A stretch of 64,000 bases of DNA from Gnetum montanum (lineage: Eukaryota > Streptophyta > Gnetopsida > Gnetales > Gnetaceae): positions 843,875-907,874 of the forward strand of contig MNCI01026219.1 in NCBI GenBank assembly GCA_015680685.1, written 5' to 3'. The notes below the pieces were generated by a model. That model searched no databases. It saw nothing but the letters and a program-made list of their open reading frames with translations, and had not been told where the DNA came from. The position numbers and the translations under genes were made by a program. This document shows, piece by piece, positions 1 through 12,908 of this stretch; within the stretch, counting starts at the first letter, position 1, and each line of letters starts with the position of its first letter.

Positions 1-1638
1 AATTCCAAAACACTGAACTTCGAAGCCAATCACAAAGAAGGTGATTCTCAAAGCCAACATGCCAAAAGCCAACCAACTCTTTGAACATTGTTTTCTAGGG
101 TATTTATAGAGTTAGATGCAGGAGAGAAATGTGGTTTGGATGCCATGTATCCTAGGTCCCATAGGGTGCAAACATGATTGTGCCATGTCGTTGTGTGATG
201 TTGTGCTGTAGTGTCATACAGGTGTGCTACACTACAGTGTGATGTTGAACATGAAGCCTACAGTGTTGTGGCCATACTATTCAAGCTACATGTGTTAAAA
301 TCTAGTGAACTACATTGTTTGTTACAAAGAATGTCAACAATGAATGCAAAGTGGAGCTTGTGCTCCAAGAATACATCTTTCCTAGTCTTACAAGTAGGGT
401 CAAGCATAGGGACAACTTTGGGGATAATCAGGGGGTGCAAAACAACGAAAACTTGTTGATCCTTCTCTATTGAATAGATGCCAGTATAGGAGTGACCACT
501 GACAATAAGTACTAGAGTTAACCAGAGACATCTTAATGCTTCCACATGAGTGTTACTATACTTACATTGCCCAGCTTGTTGATGTAGTGTAAACATTCAC
601 ACACTACGTTGTGCTACAGTAGGTAGCGTAGTCGCCTCTTTTGAGATAAAACTTGCACAAAAGCCAAAAATGCTTGTTTGAGGCCTAGCTAGGTAACTAA
701 CTACAATAATTGGCAAACCTACTTTCCATGTTGAAAGGTCCTAGGACCTACGGAGTTCATCCTTGGGACACTTTCATGCCTTGTCTCCTTGTTATGCTGT
801 GCTAGTGTAGCATAGCATAGCAACTAGTGTGACATGCATCCTTACTTGATTTGCACTACTTTGTCAAGAACTTTCACTTGGAGCTTAGGGGCAAAGTGGG
901 AGAGGTGGTGTTGAAGGTCGAAGCATGGCCAAGTTCCATTCTTTTGGCTAGGGAAACTTGTCAAAGGACCTTCGTGGGTTCTGACCTTACTACACTATGC
1001 TACGTTGCGTAGCGTAGCATAGTGTAGCATCTAGTTTGATGTAAATTCTATCTTATTTTGCAAACATTCTATTATGGGACGTCATTCATGTCTTGGTGTT
1101 GCACATTTTTTTGTGTCATGTTGCTCATGCATCAAGGATGAAGTGGGGAAAATATCCCGAAGGACTGAGTCATTATCAATCTACATCTTAGGTGCCCGAT
1201 CAGTCTCCTCAAGGCTTGCGACACTGTATAGCGTAGTAGGTTCCTATAGTTAGAAAACTTTTCAAACTATTTTTCTCATCTTGAACACTTTCAGAAACTT
1301 CTAGCATGGTCCCTAGGTAGACTGTTGGCTAGGTCAAGTGTCGAGCTGGGCAAGCTAGAGGGTGTAGCAATCCTATCAGCCTGAGAGATAGAAAATTTGC
1401 TGGACTGTTTGGTCTAACCCTGGTGCTTTTTTCATGCAAACTAGCCTCATGTCTAGATGTTTCTTTGACTGTGCTAGAGAGGGTGGTAGGCAATCTTGGA
1501 AGTAACTTTGCAGGCATTAGGACTTTTGGGGTGCCATATTGTCTACACGGTCCAACATGACACTGCACTTGTAGAGATCCTTGCGTAAATTTCGGGACTA
1601 TGATGAATCATCAAAGTTCCAAAATTTATGGTGTTTCA
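1..1638 (-). mobile_element. LTR (first 1.6 kb) of a TGAAACACC-family retrotransposon, cut by the window edge
   Basis: On the minus strand an LTR-like sequence begins at 1638 with TGAAACACCATAAATTTTGG and runs to base 1, so its R/U5 end lies outside the window. The first 60 bases match the start of the LTR at 39109, including a shared CATAGTCC stretch. A minus-strand TATA-like CTATAAATACCC near 104-116 matches CTATAGATACCCC near 40571 in that copy, and both are followed by a GGTTGGCTTTTGGCAT-like stretch. The segment also carries the imperfect palindromes built from GTAGCATAGC and GCTACGC seen in that copy. The short frames predicted inside it have no recognisable product. It sits next to chromovirus leader repeats, so I infer an insertion into an older element. 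Confidence 0.72.
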
Positions 1639-1914
1639 AAGATGTCTTCACCATACAAAGTGATCTTCATAGAATGCAAGTCAATTTCAAAAAAACATCT
1701 TTTAATAGACAAAGATGTCTTTCTAGAAAAGAAGTATGAAGACTAGTTTCAAAGAGACATCTTTTCCTAGATGAGGATGTCTTCCCAGAATGGAGATTTT
1801 AGAAAGACATCTTTTCCAAAAAAAGGACATCTTCCTAGAATAGAGGGCAAATAAAAAAAGACATCTTAGGCACAAAGAAGATATCTTATTAGAATGGATA
1901 TTTTAGAAAGACAT
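1639..1914 (+). repeat. AGACATCTT-rich degenerate repeat tract (chromovirus leader-like)
   Basis: The words AGACATCTT and AAGATGTCT occur about ten times here, separated by A-rich spacers such as TTTTAGAAAG and CCTAGAATGG, giving a roughly 30-55 bp irregular period. The same words cluster at 27070-27340 between the primer site and gag of the second chromovirus-like element, so this is probably the untranslated leader of the first one. It runs straight into the assembly gap. No coding potential is seen. Confidence 0.6.
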
Positions 1915-2318
1915 NNNNNNNNNNNNNNNNNNNNNNNNNNNNNNNNNNNNNNNNNNNNNNNNNNNNNNNNNNNNNNNNNNNNNNNNNNNNNNNNNNNNNN
2001 NNNNNNNNNNNNNNNNNNNNNNNNNNNNNNNNNNNNNNNNNNNNNNNNNNNNNNNNNNNNNNNNNNNNNNNNNNNNNNNNNNNNNNNNNNNNNNNNNNNN
2101 NNNNNNNNNNNNNNNNNNNNNNNNNNNNNNNNNNNNNNNNNNNNNNNNNNNNNNNNNNNNNNNNNNNNNNNNNNNNNNNNNNNNNNNNNNNNNNNNNNNN
2201 NNNNNNNNNNNNNNNNNNNNNNNNNNNNNNNNNNNNNNNNNNNNNNNNNNNNNNNNNNNNNNNNNNNNNNNNNNNNNNNNNNNNNNNNNNNNNNNNNNNN
2301 NNNNNNNNNNNNNNNNNN
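1915..2318. other. Assembly gap (404 N)
   Basis: The bases are N. All translations across this span are meaningless. The gap begins inside the AGACATCTT repeat tract, so a collapsed or unresolved tandem repeat is a likely cause. Confidence 0.99.
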
Positions 2319-5300
2319 CATGTTAAAATCAGTGTGCCCCTTGTGTAAAAAAATTTTAAATTAAGGAACTTATTTATCCCCCTCCCTCTTTCTAAGTTCA
2401 ATGATCCACAATAATAAGTAGAATATAGACCACCATAGGTTACAAATGGTACAACATGAGAAATATGTATTTTGTTTCACAAATTTTACAAAGTTTTGTA
2501 GTTCATTTGTTGTGCCAAACAAAAAAGACAAGGAACAAGAGGTGACATATGCTCACTTGTTATAGGCCACAAGAGTTATTAATGCCTACTATTCAAACTT
2601 GTAAACAAAGGACAACAACACTAAAAGCAAACATGTTAATGTCAGATGTAATCAAAGTCATGGAAAGACTTTTATGTTTCCATGCAAGGGTTTGATGATG
2701 TCTTAAGTAGGCTAGGTTCTAGTGAGGAACTTGGCTTCATGTGTTTTTTCCCCACTATTATTGAAGAAAATGCAAAATCTAGCCAAGGAAATCTTTGTGA
2801 TGTTTTAAGAGAATCTTGGTTACTTATGTGTTTGAAATTAAGGTGTGGAAATTAAGGTTTCTTAGGCCATTTGAATTTTGGAGGAAATTTGCATGTTGTC
2901 CTATTTGAAATTTAAAGCAATTCAATTATTTCTTTATCTTTGAATTTGAAGAAATGTGTGTTTAGTGCCTTGAAGAGTGAATTGGCTATATGAAAATTCT
3001 ATCAAGGTTGCTTTCTCTATTTTCCTTTGGCTGAACATATTTTCTACCTTAAAACTTTCAAGACTTTGTAGGAAGACCTTTCCTATTGGCAGTTTTAAAT
3101 TTCAGAAAAAAAAAGTCTTGCCTTCTCGATCCCTTTTTTTTTATGTATTAATTTCCACATTTGCAACATAGTAGGGTGTGACTATTATGAGCCATTAGTC
3201 ATCACAAATGTTTTTTCCATTATTGCTATACATGGGAGTGGTGATAGGAAAACCCTAAGAAACATTGTTATAGAAGGATATGGATAAAGTAGAAGGGATA
3301 TTGGCACCTCAACTAAGGCAATGGATGAAGATGAAAGCTTGTAACAATTGCAAGGTGAAGGAAGAAAGGCCCTTGGAATCATCGATTATGCACATGATGA
3401 TATGGCTGTGTCTCTAGAATCATAGCTTCATTTTCCAAACTAAGTTTTATTTACTAATGCTCATTTTTGTTGTCTTCAAATTTTTTTTTCATTACAACGG
3501 CTACCTTCTTTCATTTCTCAGTAGCTTTAGGGTTTTTTTTTTCTTTTCGCACCCAAATTTCTAGTAATCAAAACTACATTATTGAAAATTAACTTATAGG
3601 ATATTACCTAGCAAATGTAAAAATTCAAAATTATCAGTTTTTGTACAATTTCTTTGTACTAGCAAATTTCTTTGTACAATTTATTTTATGTGTTTTACTT
3701 GGCCTAGGATTGTTTCTTTTTTAGCCTAATTAGTTGCTTGCAATTTGAAGGGCAATGTTAATCTTAGTGAATCTCTGGCAAATGTGATATAGTATTACTC
3801 AAAGAACTAGCCTCTTGATATTTAATCCTTTTGATTTGTTGATTTCATAGTTTTCAATTTGGATTTGACATATCTATTCATAAACACTATTGATTCTTGA
3901 TTCATGGATAATTTGTGAATAAATTAAGAAATTCACCTATTATTCATAAGCCTTAAAATAATAATTATATAATATATATTTTTAAGATAAAATAACTAAA
4001 ACCTAACAAATTTTATATACTAATCCAAAAATATCAAATCTAATTATAAAATGTTTGGATAAACAAATGTACAATAGTAGAAAAAAAATTATAATGGTAA
4101 AGTATTTTTTATTATTTTGATAAATCTTAGAATAAAGAATAAATCTTTCAATGCTACATGACCCCTCTTAAGTGATCTACAGTTGGAAATATATCAAGAT
4201 TTAGCTTGGTTTGCTTCCATGAGAAAGGATGTCGAATAAGAGTGTTTGTTTCTTCATGATGATGCTGGGTATAATTATAGCTGTAATTAGGAGACTTGGA
4301 TAAAGTTGCTATTAAGAAAGTAAAGAGATGCAATTAGCTGACAAAAAAATGTTATAACCATGTAACTATGTCCCTACTACAAGTAAAGCATTGTAATTAG
4401 TTGTAGTAGAAGAAGAAAATTACTTTGTTAATAGGAAAATTTTGGATAAAATAATGTTTCTTATTTTGCCACTATTACTTTGGCCAATTTATCAATTTTT
4501 GGCTTTGATTCATTGACAAACTTAGGAATAAATTCAGAAATAATGTTGCCCAATAATGATTATTCAGATTTTGCAAATTTATCAATTTTTTTATTGGCTT
4601 GGCTTTGATTTGTGACAATAATGTTATCGAATAATTATTATTTAGCACCTAAGGTATACAACCAATATTGGTAGAATTTGTGAATATTGGATGAATTTTA
4701 AAACACTAGCAGATTTTGCATCTTTCATTGTTATCTATCGATAAATTAAAGGAATGAAACATAATTTTTATTTTTCATTTATCTCTTATTTTCCTTTTCT
4801 TTTCATGTTCATCCCTTGTGATGCTAACTTCTATTTTTTCAATCCACTCCTATGAAACATCACCCACATATTGAATTTGTAAGATAAAATAAGCTTGGCA
4901 TCTACAAACATACACACTCTTTCAAGCTACCTTAACAAGTTGACCTATAGTGATTATGTAAAGGCACAATGACAATGATACATACACTTTATGATTGAAA
5001 TTTCATAGTTGAGTTGAAGTTCTCTTACACCTAAGTGTAATTCCTAAGGATGTATTGGACAACATTCATTTTAAGAAACTTCTTTTAATAGTTCTTATAT
5101 ATTTCAATATAACATTTTAGAATTGCACATGTGACTTCAAATGTATGTTAATCTACTTAGGGGACACTTCACATATATACATTTGCATAGTAGATTCTTC
5201 ATAAACATAAGCTTTTAACAATGAATAAGTGGACTAAGTATTGGCTTGAGATAGAAAGTTTATGGTTATTTTATGTTTTAATGATTACATTTATGGACAC

Positions 5301-6239
5301 CCTTGTTACTGATGGTTACATGTTTTTCTTATTCATAGGCCCTCAAGTGATGACGGTGATGGTTTTGGTAATGATGTTGACCATGATTTTTTTCCCATGA
5401 CATTAGTTTTATCCACTGATAGAATTTTCATACTTTGTTGTTTATTATTTTGGCTATCATAGCCTTAGGGACTGTACTTGTTATTATTTTTCTTATTACC
5501 TTGTTGTACTATAATGGTGTTATAATTTTGTTATTGTTTCATCACATTGTGTGATTATGGCCATTAGTATGGATATTCTTGGTTATAGATTAAACTTTTT
5601 TTTGTTTTTAATGTTTTATATAAATCTTCTATTTCACTTTATATTTTTCTTGCACAAAAGGCTACAAGTTAAAACAATAGGACAACATAAAAAATGTGAA
5701 ACTATTAAATAGGGTGTAAATTTTTAAGTAGAAACCCAAATGTAAAAACAAGAAGCAAACTAGTCTAATTGTATACTAAAGAGATGAAAGGTAGGCTATT
5801 GTCTTGCTAGTTTGAGGCTTTAGTAGGCCATGATGTTGCCAGTTTTAGGCCTTGGTAGGCCAAGGTCTATACTTGCACAGAAAGTATGGAACAGTGTTGA
5901 AAGGGCATATAAGGATAAAGCAAACCTTGAAACATGGTCTAAGGTTGCAAAGATGAAAATGTTTCCATTAGCAAGAGAGGAGATAATATACCTATGATGC
6001 ATTTATTTCTTGATCCTTAATAAATCAAAGTGCTTCCTTTGCATGATCCCATACTTATCATGATTCTTGTTTGATATGGAAATTGGTAGGTATTTTTGTT
6101 GATCTCTTAATATTGTAGGTTTGTTGATTTTAGCCTCATTATTATTTTTGTTGTTGGTTTTTCTGGTGGTAGTAGCCCTAGCTTGAGCTTTAGGAATCTT
6201 CTCTTGAAACTCCACCTTTAAACCTCAGTCAATGTTAAC
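2319..6239. other. AT-rich stretch without recognisable genes
   Basis: I see no conserved domain, no LTR pair and no RNA gene here. Frames such as those at 2977-3171, 5820-6002 and 6003-6215 are short and of low complexity. The left part could be decayed chromovirus gag sequence. The right part should be the untranslated 3' region of the minus-strand gag-protease element starting at 9412. A left LTR for that element was searched for by its TGAAACACC start and was not found. Confidence 0.5.
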
Positions 6240-9200
6240 ATAGTTAACTAATGGTATCAACACAATGTCTTCATAGATCATAATTTCCACACCCTTTTAT
6301 GGTAAATTGATCTCCTAGTGAATAGGAGATGATACCACATAGAGCTTAGCCAACCATGGTCTTCTTGGGATCAAGTTGAAACAAGATGTCTCCTTGACTA
6401 CTAGGAAGTTAGAGGATATGGGAAATTGTTCTCTAGCTATAAAATCAAAGGAGACAAAACCTTGAATAGATACTTTTGATCCATTAAATCACTTGACTAT
6501 TGAGGTAGTGGTGTCTTGAATGTCTTTGGTTAGGCCTAGTTTCTCCACAATAGTGTATGGTATTATAGTAGCTGCTACATGATCATCCACATGAACACAA
6601 TGAATCTTGTACCTACTAACATGTATAGTAATGAGGAGAGAAGTAGATAGTACCACTCCATTTTGTGAGTCAATATTAAATTTGCACTCACAGAAATTGA
6701 GAACATGTTTATGCCCATTTTTCCTATGTAAATCTTGCTTCATGATAGAGTTGATTGACTCTTTGTTGGTAGGCATGTCTCCACTCATAAGAATAGAAGT
6801 CAACACATGAGCATCTCTGTAAGTAGTAGAGGTCATGACCAGGTTGTATAGGCTTAATGGCATGTTCTTTTATTTGAGAGATCATTTGGATTGTTTCTTC
6901 ATTATGAGGAAATTATTTTTCTTGGCATGTGATATTTTAGCCTTAGTGGTTTTAATTTTCTCCAACCTTGCTAGGATTCTTGGCTCATGTTTTGATGTAT
7001 ATAGATTAGCCCCCTTGTTTTTGAGTGTAGTCAATCTTGGTGGATCAACTTACTTTAAACCCTTTTGTTGGATACCTTTAGTGGGCTTTGTTATTGATTT
7101 TGTGATAGGTTGTTTTCATCACCATTATGGTGATGACCTCTTGTTAACCTTTAGTGGGAAAAATTTGATCACACTTCGTTATGGGTTTACTTGTTGAAGG
7201 TGGAGGTACCCTTATAACAAGTGGTTCTTTAGGAGGGTTGGTGATGTGTGGTTTGGGTTGTGAAGTTGATGCCACTAAAGGTAGGACATGTATAATGAAG
7301 GGCCTCTTAGGGGCTAGATGTGGTGGTACCCTAATGATGAAGGATTCTCTAGGAGGATTAGACAGTTTCATTTTTGTGAACAAGGCTATAGTATAGAAGC
7401 TGTTGTTGACACTTAGAGTGTTGGAATCATTCAACACCAGCTCTTCATGGTCAATCATCTTCTAGATGTCATCTTTCAATGCTACACAAAAATTGGTGTC
7501 ATGACCAAACATTTGATGACACTGGCAGAACCTATATAGCTTGAAGTACTTTGGTAGCTTTAGATCATATTTGGCTACTATCATTGGGTCTCTAGGTATC
7601 TCACAAAGATGATCATGCCTCTTATGATCCTCCTCGGATAGTTTCTTTTGTTGAATTTGTATATTTTTAAGCAACTATTATAGAAGCTTAGAGGGCTTCA
7701 TAGGAAACTTTGTGTACTTAGACCTATCTTTGTGTTCGAAGTTAGCTCTCTACTAGTATGACATCTATGGTTATGATAAGTCAAGAGATATGTTGCATGG
7801 TGGTGATTGTTCCTTGGATATGGTAGCCATAATTGATTATTCTTACTTAGTTTTCTTCCTATACATCCTTGTATGTTGGTTTCTATAGGTTATGTAGGTT
7901 AGATTGTTGCTAGCTTCAATGGCTTCTTCTATGTTCTCATTTTGTGAAAATTCTTGGCCCAATAATTAGCATTCTAAGTGATATAGTTTGAATTGATAAA
8001 TTCATTGATTGTTCCCTTGAAGATGGCTAAGAGGTGGATTTAAAATATGGGCTTAGGAATCTCGTTAAGCACTACATTCTATCTCTAAATGAACCTTTGT
8101 ATTGGTTCAAGTGCTTCATGATTTACTTTCATAAGTTGGTCCAATGTTGTATCGGGCTTCAAGTTGTATCTTAAGTGGTTGGAAAATTGGTTTATTACGT
8201 ATTCAAGGAAGGAAATAGAACTCATAGGTAAGCTATGATACTGGTCTAAAGCCTTTCCTTTTAAGAACATAGGGAAAATCTGTAGTATTGTATGTGCCCA
8301 TGCTTGAAATAGAAGGAACTCAAATCAAAAGGTAATAAGATATGCATTTGGATCTCCTTCACCATTGTACTTGGTGAAGTTTGGGATGGGCATGGATATA
8401 GGCAAGATTACTTGGGGGATGATAGGGATAATAGGATCATCCTAGTAGAATTCCATTATCTTAACCATTTGAGTAGTTAAGGCTTTGAGCTTTCATAGCT
8501 CTTCAATGAGGTCCTGGATCACTTGGAAGGCTTGATCTAGATCTTGGAGCATCCCCATGGATGTTAGCATTTGTGTAGATGACTATGGAAGGAGTTGGGA
8601 GGATTGGGATCATGTAATGGGCATTGGTATTGATGATAAAGTTTGGGTGATCACTATAGTAGGATGGTTAAATAATGAAAATGATGTTTGCATTGGGACA
8701 TGAGGTATGAAGGGGATGAAAGGGGTGTAAGAGGCTTGCATAGCCTAGGATCCCATAGAGGGGTCCATTGGGATGAATAAAGGATAGGATATGGTGGGTA
8801 CCACCTGTGATGATCTTAAGGAATGAAGCTGCATTACAAAGGACATTGATGAAAACAAAGAACTAGATTGAAACATAGGTTTAGATTGGTGTGTAGTAAT
8901 TATAGGTGTGGGACTACATACCATAGGATGTAAGGGGGATGATGGTATAACTTGATTCATAGAGGATACTAAGGGTGTGGAGCTAGTGATAATCATTTGA
9001 GGAGTCAATTGTTGGAAGAGGCTTCTAATGAAAGTGTCTAGTTCTTTATCTACCTCAAATTCATTTTTTTCTCTTGGTTTCCCACCAAACTAATCCTCTT
9101 ACTTCATTCATCTACATCTATAAGTTGTATTACCATGTTTGCATAGAAATTAGCTAAAGGTATTTTGTCATTAGGTGAGGGAATGTATTCTTTTCCATCT

Positions 9201-9412
9201 CAATGTATTATCTCAAATTGATACTTAGCATTAGACTCAAAGTGTAGAATAAGGAGTTTAACTTGTATTTTGGCATAGAGAAAATTATAAAATTCCTCAT
9301 TGATGATTACAAAGTCTAGATTTCTGCTCCTTTTCCTTAGTGATCATTTATGCTTAATGACTACGTGATCTTTTGGGTTATATACATGGACTTCATCTTG
9401 GTTGGGGGCCAT
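6240..9412 (-). pseudogene. Degenerate gag-protease polyprotein, TGAAACACC-family element
   Basis: This is a retrotransposon capsid and protease reading region. It reads from an ATG at 9412 (MAPNQDEV) leftwards, interrupted by many stops and shifts. A proline/serine-rich stretch lies at 8745-9008. A gag core at 8085-8270 contains GKALDQYHSLP and RYNLKPDTTLDQL, matching GKALDWY and KYNLKPEATLDGL in the copy at 43740-43890. A CxxH...GHxTxxC motif (FCQCHQMFGHDTNFC) lies near 7490-7550. An aspartic protease core VHVDDHVAATIIP near 6540-6580 has HV inserted where the sister copy reads DDGAAT. No RT or integrase follows. The 5' LTR is at 9964-10886. Identification as gag-protease is firm and the exact limits are not. 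Confidence 0.75.
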
Positions 9413-9510
9413 GTAAGTAGGATTTGATGGTAATATAGTTTATCAAAGTAAAGAAATCGACAAAGCATTAATGATGCTTAGCGTATGAAGGTTGTGATGT
9501 CACTAAGATT

Positions 9511-9690
9511 TGCAACATCAATGAAACTTACCTAGCATCAATGATAGTTTTTTAGCATCAATGACGACTATAGCATCAATGATAGTTATGTAGCATCAAT
9601 GATAATTATAGCATCAATGATAGTTTTGTAGCATTAATCACAATTGTGTATCATTAGTGCCAATTACAACATTAATTATAATTGCCATTT
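9511..9690. repeat. About 20-bp tandem repeat, TAGCATCAATGATAGTT type
   Basis: Around nine imperfect copies of a 20-22 bp unit containing AGCATCAATGA follow one another between the gag start (9412) and the primer-site region (9941). The copies become more diverged toward both ends. The same word AGCATCAATG also occurs in the 45-bp repeat inside this element's LTR (10720-10775). Confidence 0.8.
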
Positions 9691-9940
9691 CCTAAGTTTT
9701 GTTGATGCTAGGAAATTAATAAGGAGTTCTAGCATCTACACTAAAACTAAAACTATAAAAATAAAAATTATATTTATTTAGTTTTTTCTAGCATACGATG
9801 GGAAAAGGCATTGCACACTACCATAATTAGGATAAAAAATAAATTTTCAAAGTTTTAGGTTGTAGGGAGAAAAAGGTAATGATGCTAAGCTATAAATAGA
9901 CAAATAGTACAATAAGTTTAGATGAACAAGTACGGTAGAG

Positions 9941-9960
9941 GTCCTCCTTCTAGTACTAGA
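9941..9960 (-). other. Degenerate primer binding site region
   Basis: On the minus strand, just inside the LTR end at 9964, the sequence reads CTAGAAGGAGGAC. It corresponds to the second half of the primer-site region TGGCGCTAGAAGGAGGGC of the complete element at 42281-42298. The TGG that would pair with the tRNA CCA end is lost. This is homology-based and the tRNA is not identified. Confidence 0.55.
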
Positions 9961-9963
9961 AAT

Positions 9964-10886
9964 TGTTACAATGAAAAACTTTGGTGCTAGAGGGCCAAAG
10001 ATCCCCATTAGAATAGTTTAATAAACAAATCTAGGGGCCTTAAAAAGGATTTGTGAGTGCCTCAAATGATCTGGTAGGTGTTAACAAAATTTAAACAAGT
10101 GAGAAAATATTTGTTAAGTGAAACTAAAATAAAAATGTAATTGCATGAAATATAGAAGAACAATGGGACACAAAACTACTTAAACCTTGTAATTAAATGT
10201 TTTAAAATACTATAAAAAATGGGTTCCAAAAATATATATTTGGGCTTTTATAGCCTATGATTGCAACAATAGTTTTGGATTCTACAAATAGGAGGCAAGA
10301 TGTGTTCTACAATCTCCTCTTAGAGATTTGATGTTACTTGGTCTAGTTCCAAAATTGTTCTTGGTGTCTTTAGTATAAAAAGGTGATAGTGGTCACCATA
10401 GACTCCTGGGCATTTGCATTTCTTGAAGTTCTTAGGTTCGATGTAGATGAAAAATGTGCACCTTAAAAGTCCTCATGATGAACTGGATTATCATTTAAAT
10501 AGGCCACTAATGTCCTAATTTGTCACTGATAATTGTTGGAAATGTCTAGCAAATTCTATCATACCTAGAACATCTACATGCAGCATCCAATGTTAGTGGA
10601 AAAGGCAATGATGCTCTTTTTATATGCTATCTAATGTAAGTGTCAAAGGCAATGACACTAGATTTTGTAGGTTTTCTAGTGTTAGTGTCAAAGGAAATGA
10701 TGCTAGATTTTGTAGGCTATCTAGCATCAATGTCAAAGGGAATGATGATAGATTTTCTGGGTTGTTTAGCATCAATGGTGTTAAATTTTATGGGGAAATA
10801 TGGAAATTATATCCACATTCATTTTCCACCAAATTACAAAGAATTTTGACTCTAGATTACAATATGTATTTTGCTAGGGTGTTTCA
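9964..10886 (-). mobile_element. 5' LTR (923 bp) of the minus-strand gag-protease element
   Basis: On the minus strand the LTR starts TGAAACACCCTAGC at 10886 and ends CATTGTAACA at 9964, beside the primer-site region. The start matches the TGAAACACC start of the LTRs at 1638, 39109 and 40664. It contains a 45-bp tandem repeat. The host chromovirus pol frame resumes directly at 10887. No partner LTR was found to the left, so the target duplication (TTAGT on this side) cannot be confirmed. Confidence 0.65.
10585..10778. repeat. 45-bp tandem repeat inside the LTR
   Basis: Three clear 45-bp units (10630-10674, 10675-10719, 10720-10764) plus a diverged unit before and a partial unit after share GTGTCAAAGG.AATGA..CTAGATTTTGTAGG. 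The period is a multiple of three, which is why an open frame spans it; I do not regard that frame as a gene. Confidence 0.85.
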
Positions 10887-12045
10887 TTAGTAAAAAGGAA
10901 TATCTTAAAGCACAATAAACAAATGGACATTGATTTGCTATTATGTCTACTATTGCTACATGTAAAGAGAAGCCTCAAAATAAACTTCTAATAATTTTGT
11001 AATATTTAACATACTAATTTTCTAATATCTTAGAAGGTAAATTGGAAGGGCTTTCACTACTGAGATCCATCTATCATAAAATTGATTTCATGCCTAGAGC
11101 AACCATTCCAAATAAGAAAGCTTACCAAATGAATCCACATCAAGGGAAGAAGTTGCATAAGAAGGTAAGCTTCTCTTCTTTAGTTTTGTTTAGGAATCTA
11201 TTTCTTCATGTGTGATTCTAATTGTTCTTGTTCCTAAAAAGGATATTTATGAAATGAGAATATGAATTGACTTTAGAATTGTTAATAGGATTACTCTCAA
11301 GTATGGATTTTTTATCCCTAGAATAAATAACATTCTTGATGTTTTGGATAATTTTGAAATATATTTAAATATTAATTTGAATAGTAGTTATCATCATATT
11401 AGAATTAGACTAGGAGATAAATGAAAAATAATAATCAAAGTGCTTGATGATTTCAATAAATGATTTGTCATGCTAATTGGGTTAACCAATGATCCAGCCA
11501 CATTTATGAGACTCATGCATGATGTTTTAAAAGAGATTATTGGAAAATGTTGTATTGTTTTCTTTAATAGTATTCTTATCTATAGTTCTAATGAGAAAGA
11601 ACATGTGCAAAATTAAGAATGGTTTTATCAAAGTTTCATTAATTCTAATTGGTAATTAATGCAACAAAGTGTTATTTCATGAAGAGTAAAATTATCTACT
11701 TAGTTTATGTTGTCTCCAAGAATCATGTTAGGATGGAACTAAAAAAGATCAAGGTAATCAAGGAATAACCATCACTTAGAGATGTGGGAGAGGTGAGATA
11801 TTTTCTTAGTTTGAATATTTTGTATAGGATATTTATTAGAAATTTTAGTTCTATTACATGATTTATGCTATCTTATTTGGAGAAGAATTTATCTTTTATG
11901 TGAAATAAGAAAAATGAGAATTCTTTTCAAGCATTGAAGAAGATTTTTAGTGCTCTATTTTTAACACTCCAAACTTCTTCAAACGTTTTGAAGTAGAGGT
12001 GGATGCATGTAGACTTGCTATTGGAGGTGAGCTATCTATAGAGGT
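10887..12045 (+). pseudogene. Chromovirus-like pol fragment: RT and start of RNase H
   Basis: The translation resembles Ty3/gypsy pol of chromovirus type. An upstream linker leads to FMPRATIPNKKAYQMNP (the usual IDL-PGA-PN-Y-M-P block), then LTNDPATFMRLMHDVLKEIIGKC and the active-site region CIVFFNSILIYS. There the usual YxDD/FFDD reads FFNS, so the catalytic aspartates are lost. RNase H begins with VEVDACRLAIGGELS, matching the usual CDAS..AIGAVL. Many stops and frame changes are present. It is interrupted exactly at 12045/12046 by the minus-strand family P element. Confidence 0.8.
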
Positions 12046-12908
12046 TGATGAGAAGTGGAGTATCCAACACCCAACCATATGAGATATGAGGGTTTATGTC
12101 CTATCTTGTTCAAACTCCATAGAGAAGGTAATGTGATTATACTAGTAATTAGTTAGCATTTGTGATTGTTGTCTTCACATGTGAGTTAGTAAAGTTAATG
12201 CATATGGTTTAACTCATGGTGAGGTATATGATATTGATGTTGCATTAGCCATTAAGCTCCTAGTAAACATGAAGTGAAAGTAAGAGTTTCTATATCTAAG
12301 TAATAATAAAACAAATATAAACTAGCCTATGTGATGAGCATCCAGTCTTGATCTCTCAATTATACCTTGGACTTTATGCAACTACTACTGGGATTACCAA
12401 GTACCTCAAAACTAGGCGTAACAAGTGATAGTACTACTAATTTACCAAATAGTTATGCTTATGTGCTTGAGATTAGTTGTACCAAGTAAATTGTAAGTAA
12501 TTGTAAACATTAACTATTAAAATAGTTAAACAATAAGCTAATTGAAAATAGAAATAAAACTAAGTATTGTTGTAATGATGTAGAGTAATCTTGAGCTTTA
12601 TCATCAGTCATATAATGCATCCAAGTACATCACACTCAAATAAAGATTCTATTCAATTACAAAACATCACACTATGGGCACACATTGCTAAGTACTAAAT
12701 TCAAGAAAATAAACTAAAAAAGTTTTGTTACTAAGCTATTAAATCTACTGTGGATCCATGCATCCAAGTGTTGCTTATATATGATGACATGCACCCTACG
12801 ATATCATATATACGATAATGCATGTTGAGATACAATAATGTATCTACAACATCATAGATATGATATCATAACTACAATATCATTGACTCAAACTTTTTGA
12901 ATTTATCA
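12046..12908 (-). mobile_element. 3' LTR of family P element (863 bp)
   Basis: It aligns along its length with 24235-24990: shared TGAT.AG...TGGAGTATC at one end, then ACACCCAACCATA, GCCATTAAGCTCCT and a CAACTACTACTGGGATTACC stretch. It is also related to the LTRs at 29758 and 37230. Its minus-strand start TGATAAATTC follows the polypurine tract. GATATCATA-type palindromic words lie at 12799-12880, and a minus-strand TATATAA-like box lies near 12776-12783. Confidence 0.82.

Noticed and set aside
1866-2401. Open frames across the N gap
   Set aside because: They consist almost wholly of N translated as unknown residues.
2319-6239. Left LTR of the minus-strand gag-protease element
   Set aside because: Neither the TGAAACACC start nor the 45-bp repeat could be found; an AATTAGTTG at 3728-3736 that might mimic the duplication has no LTR beside it.
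9511-9690. Repeat array as a possible CRISPR-like locus
   Set aside because: Units are directly joined and diverged, with no unique spacers, and the context is a plant retrotransposon leader.
10624-10890. Open frame of 88 codons as a gene
   Set aside because: It is created by a 45-bp repeat, whose period is divisible by three, inside an LTR.
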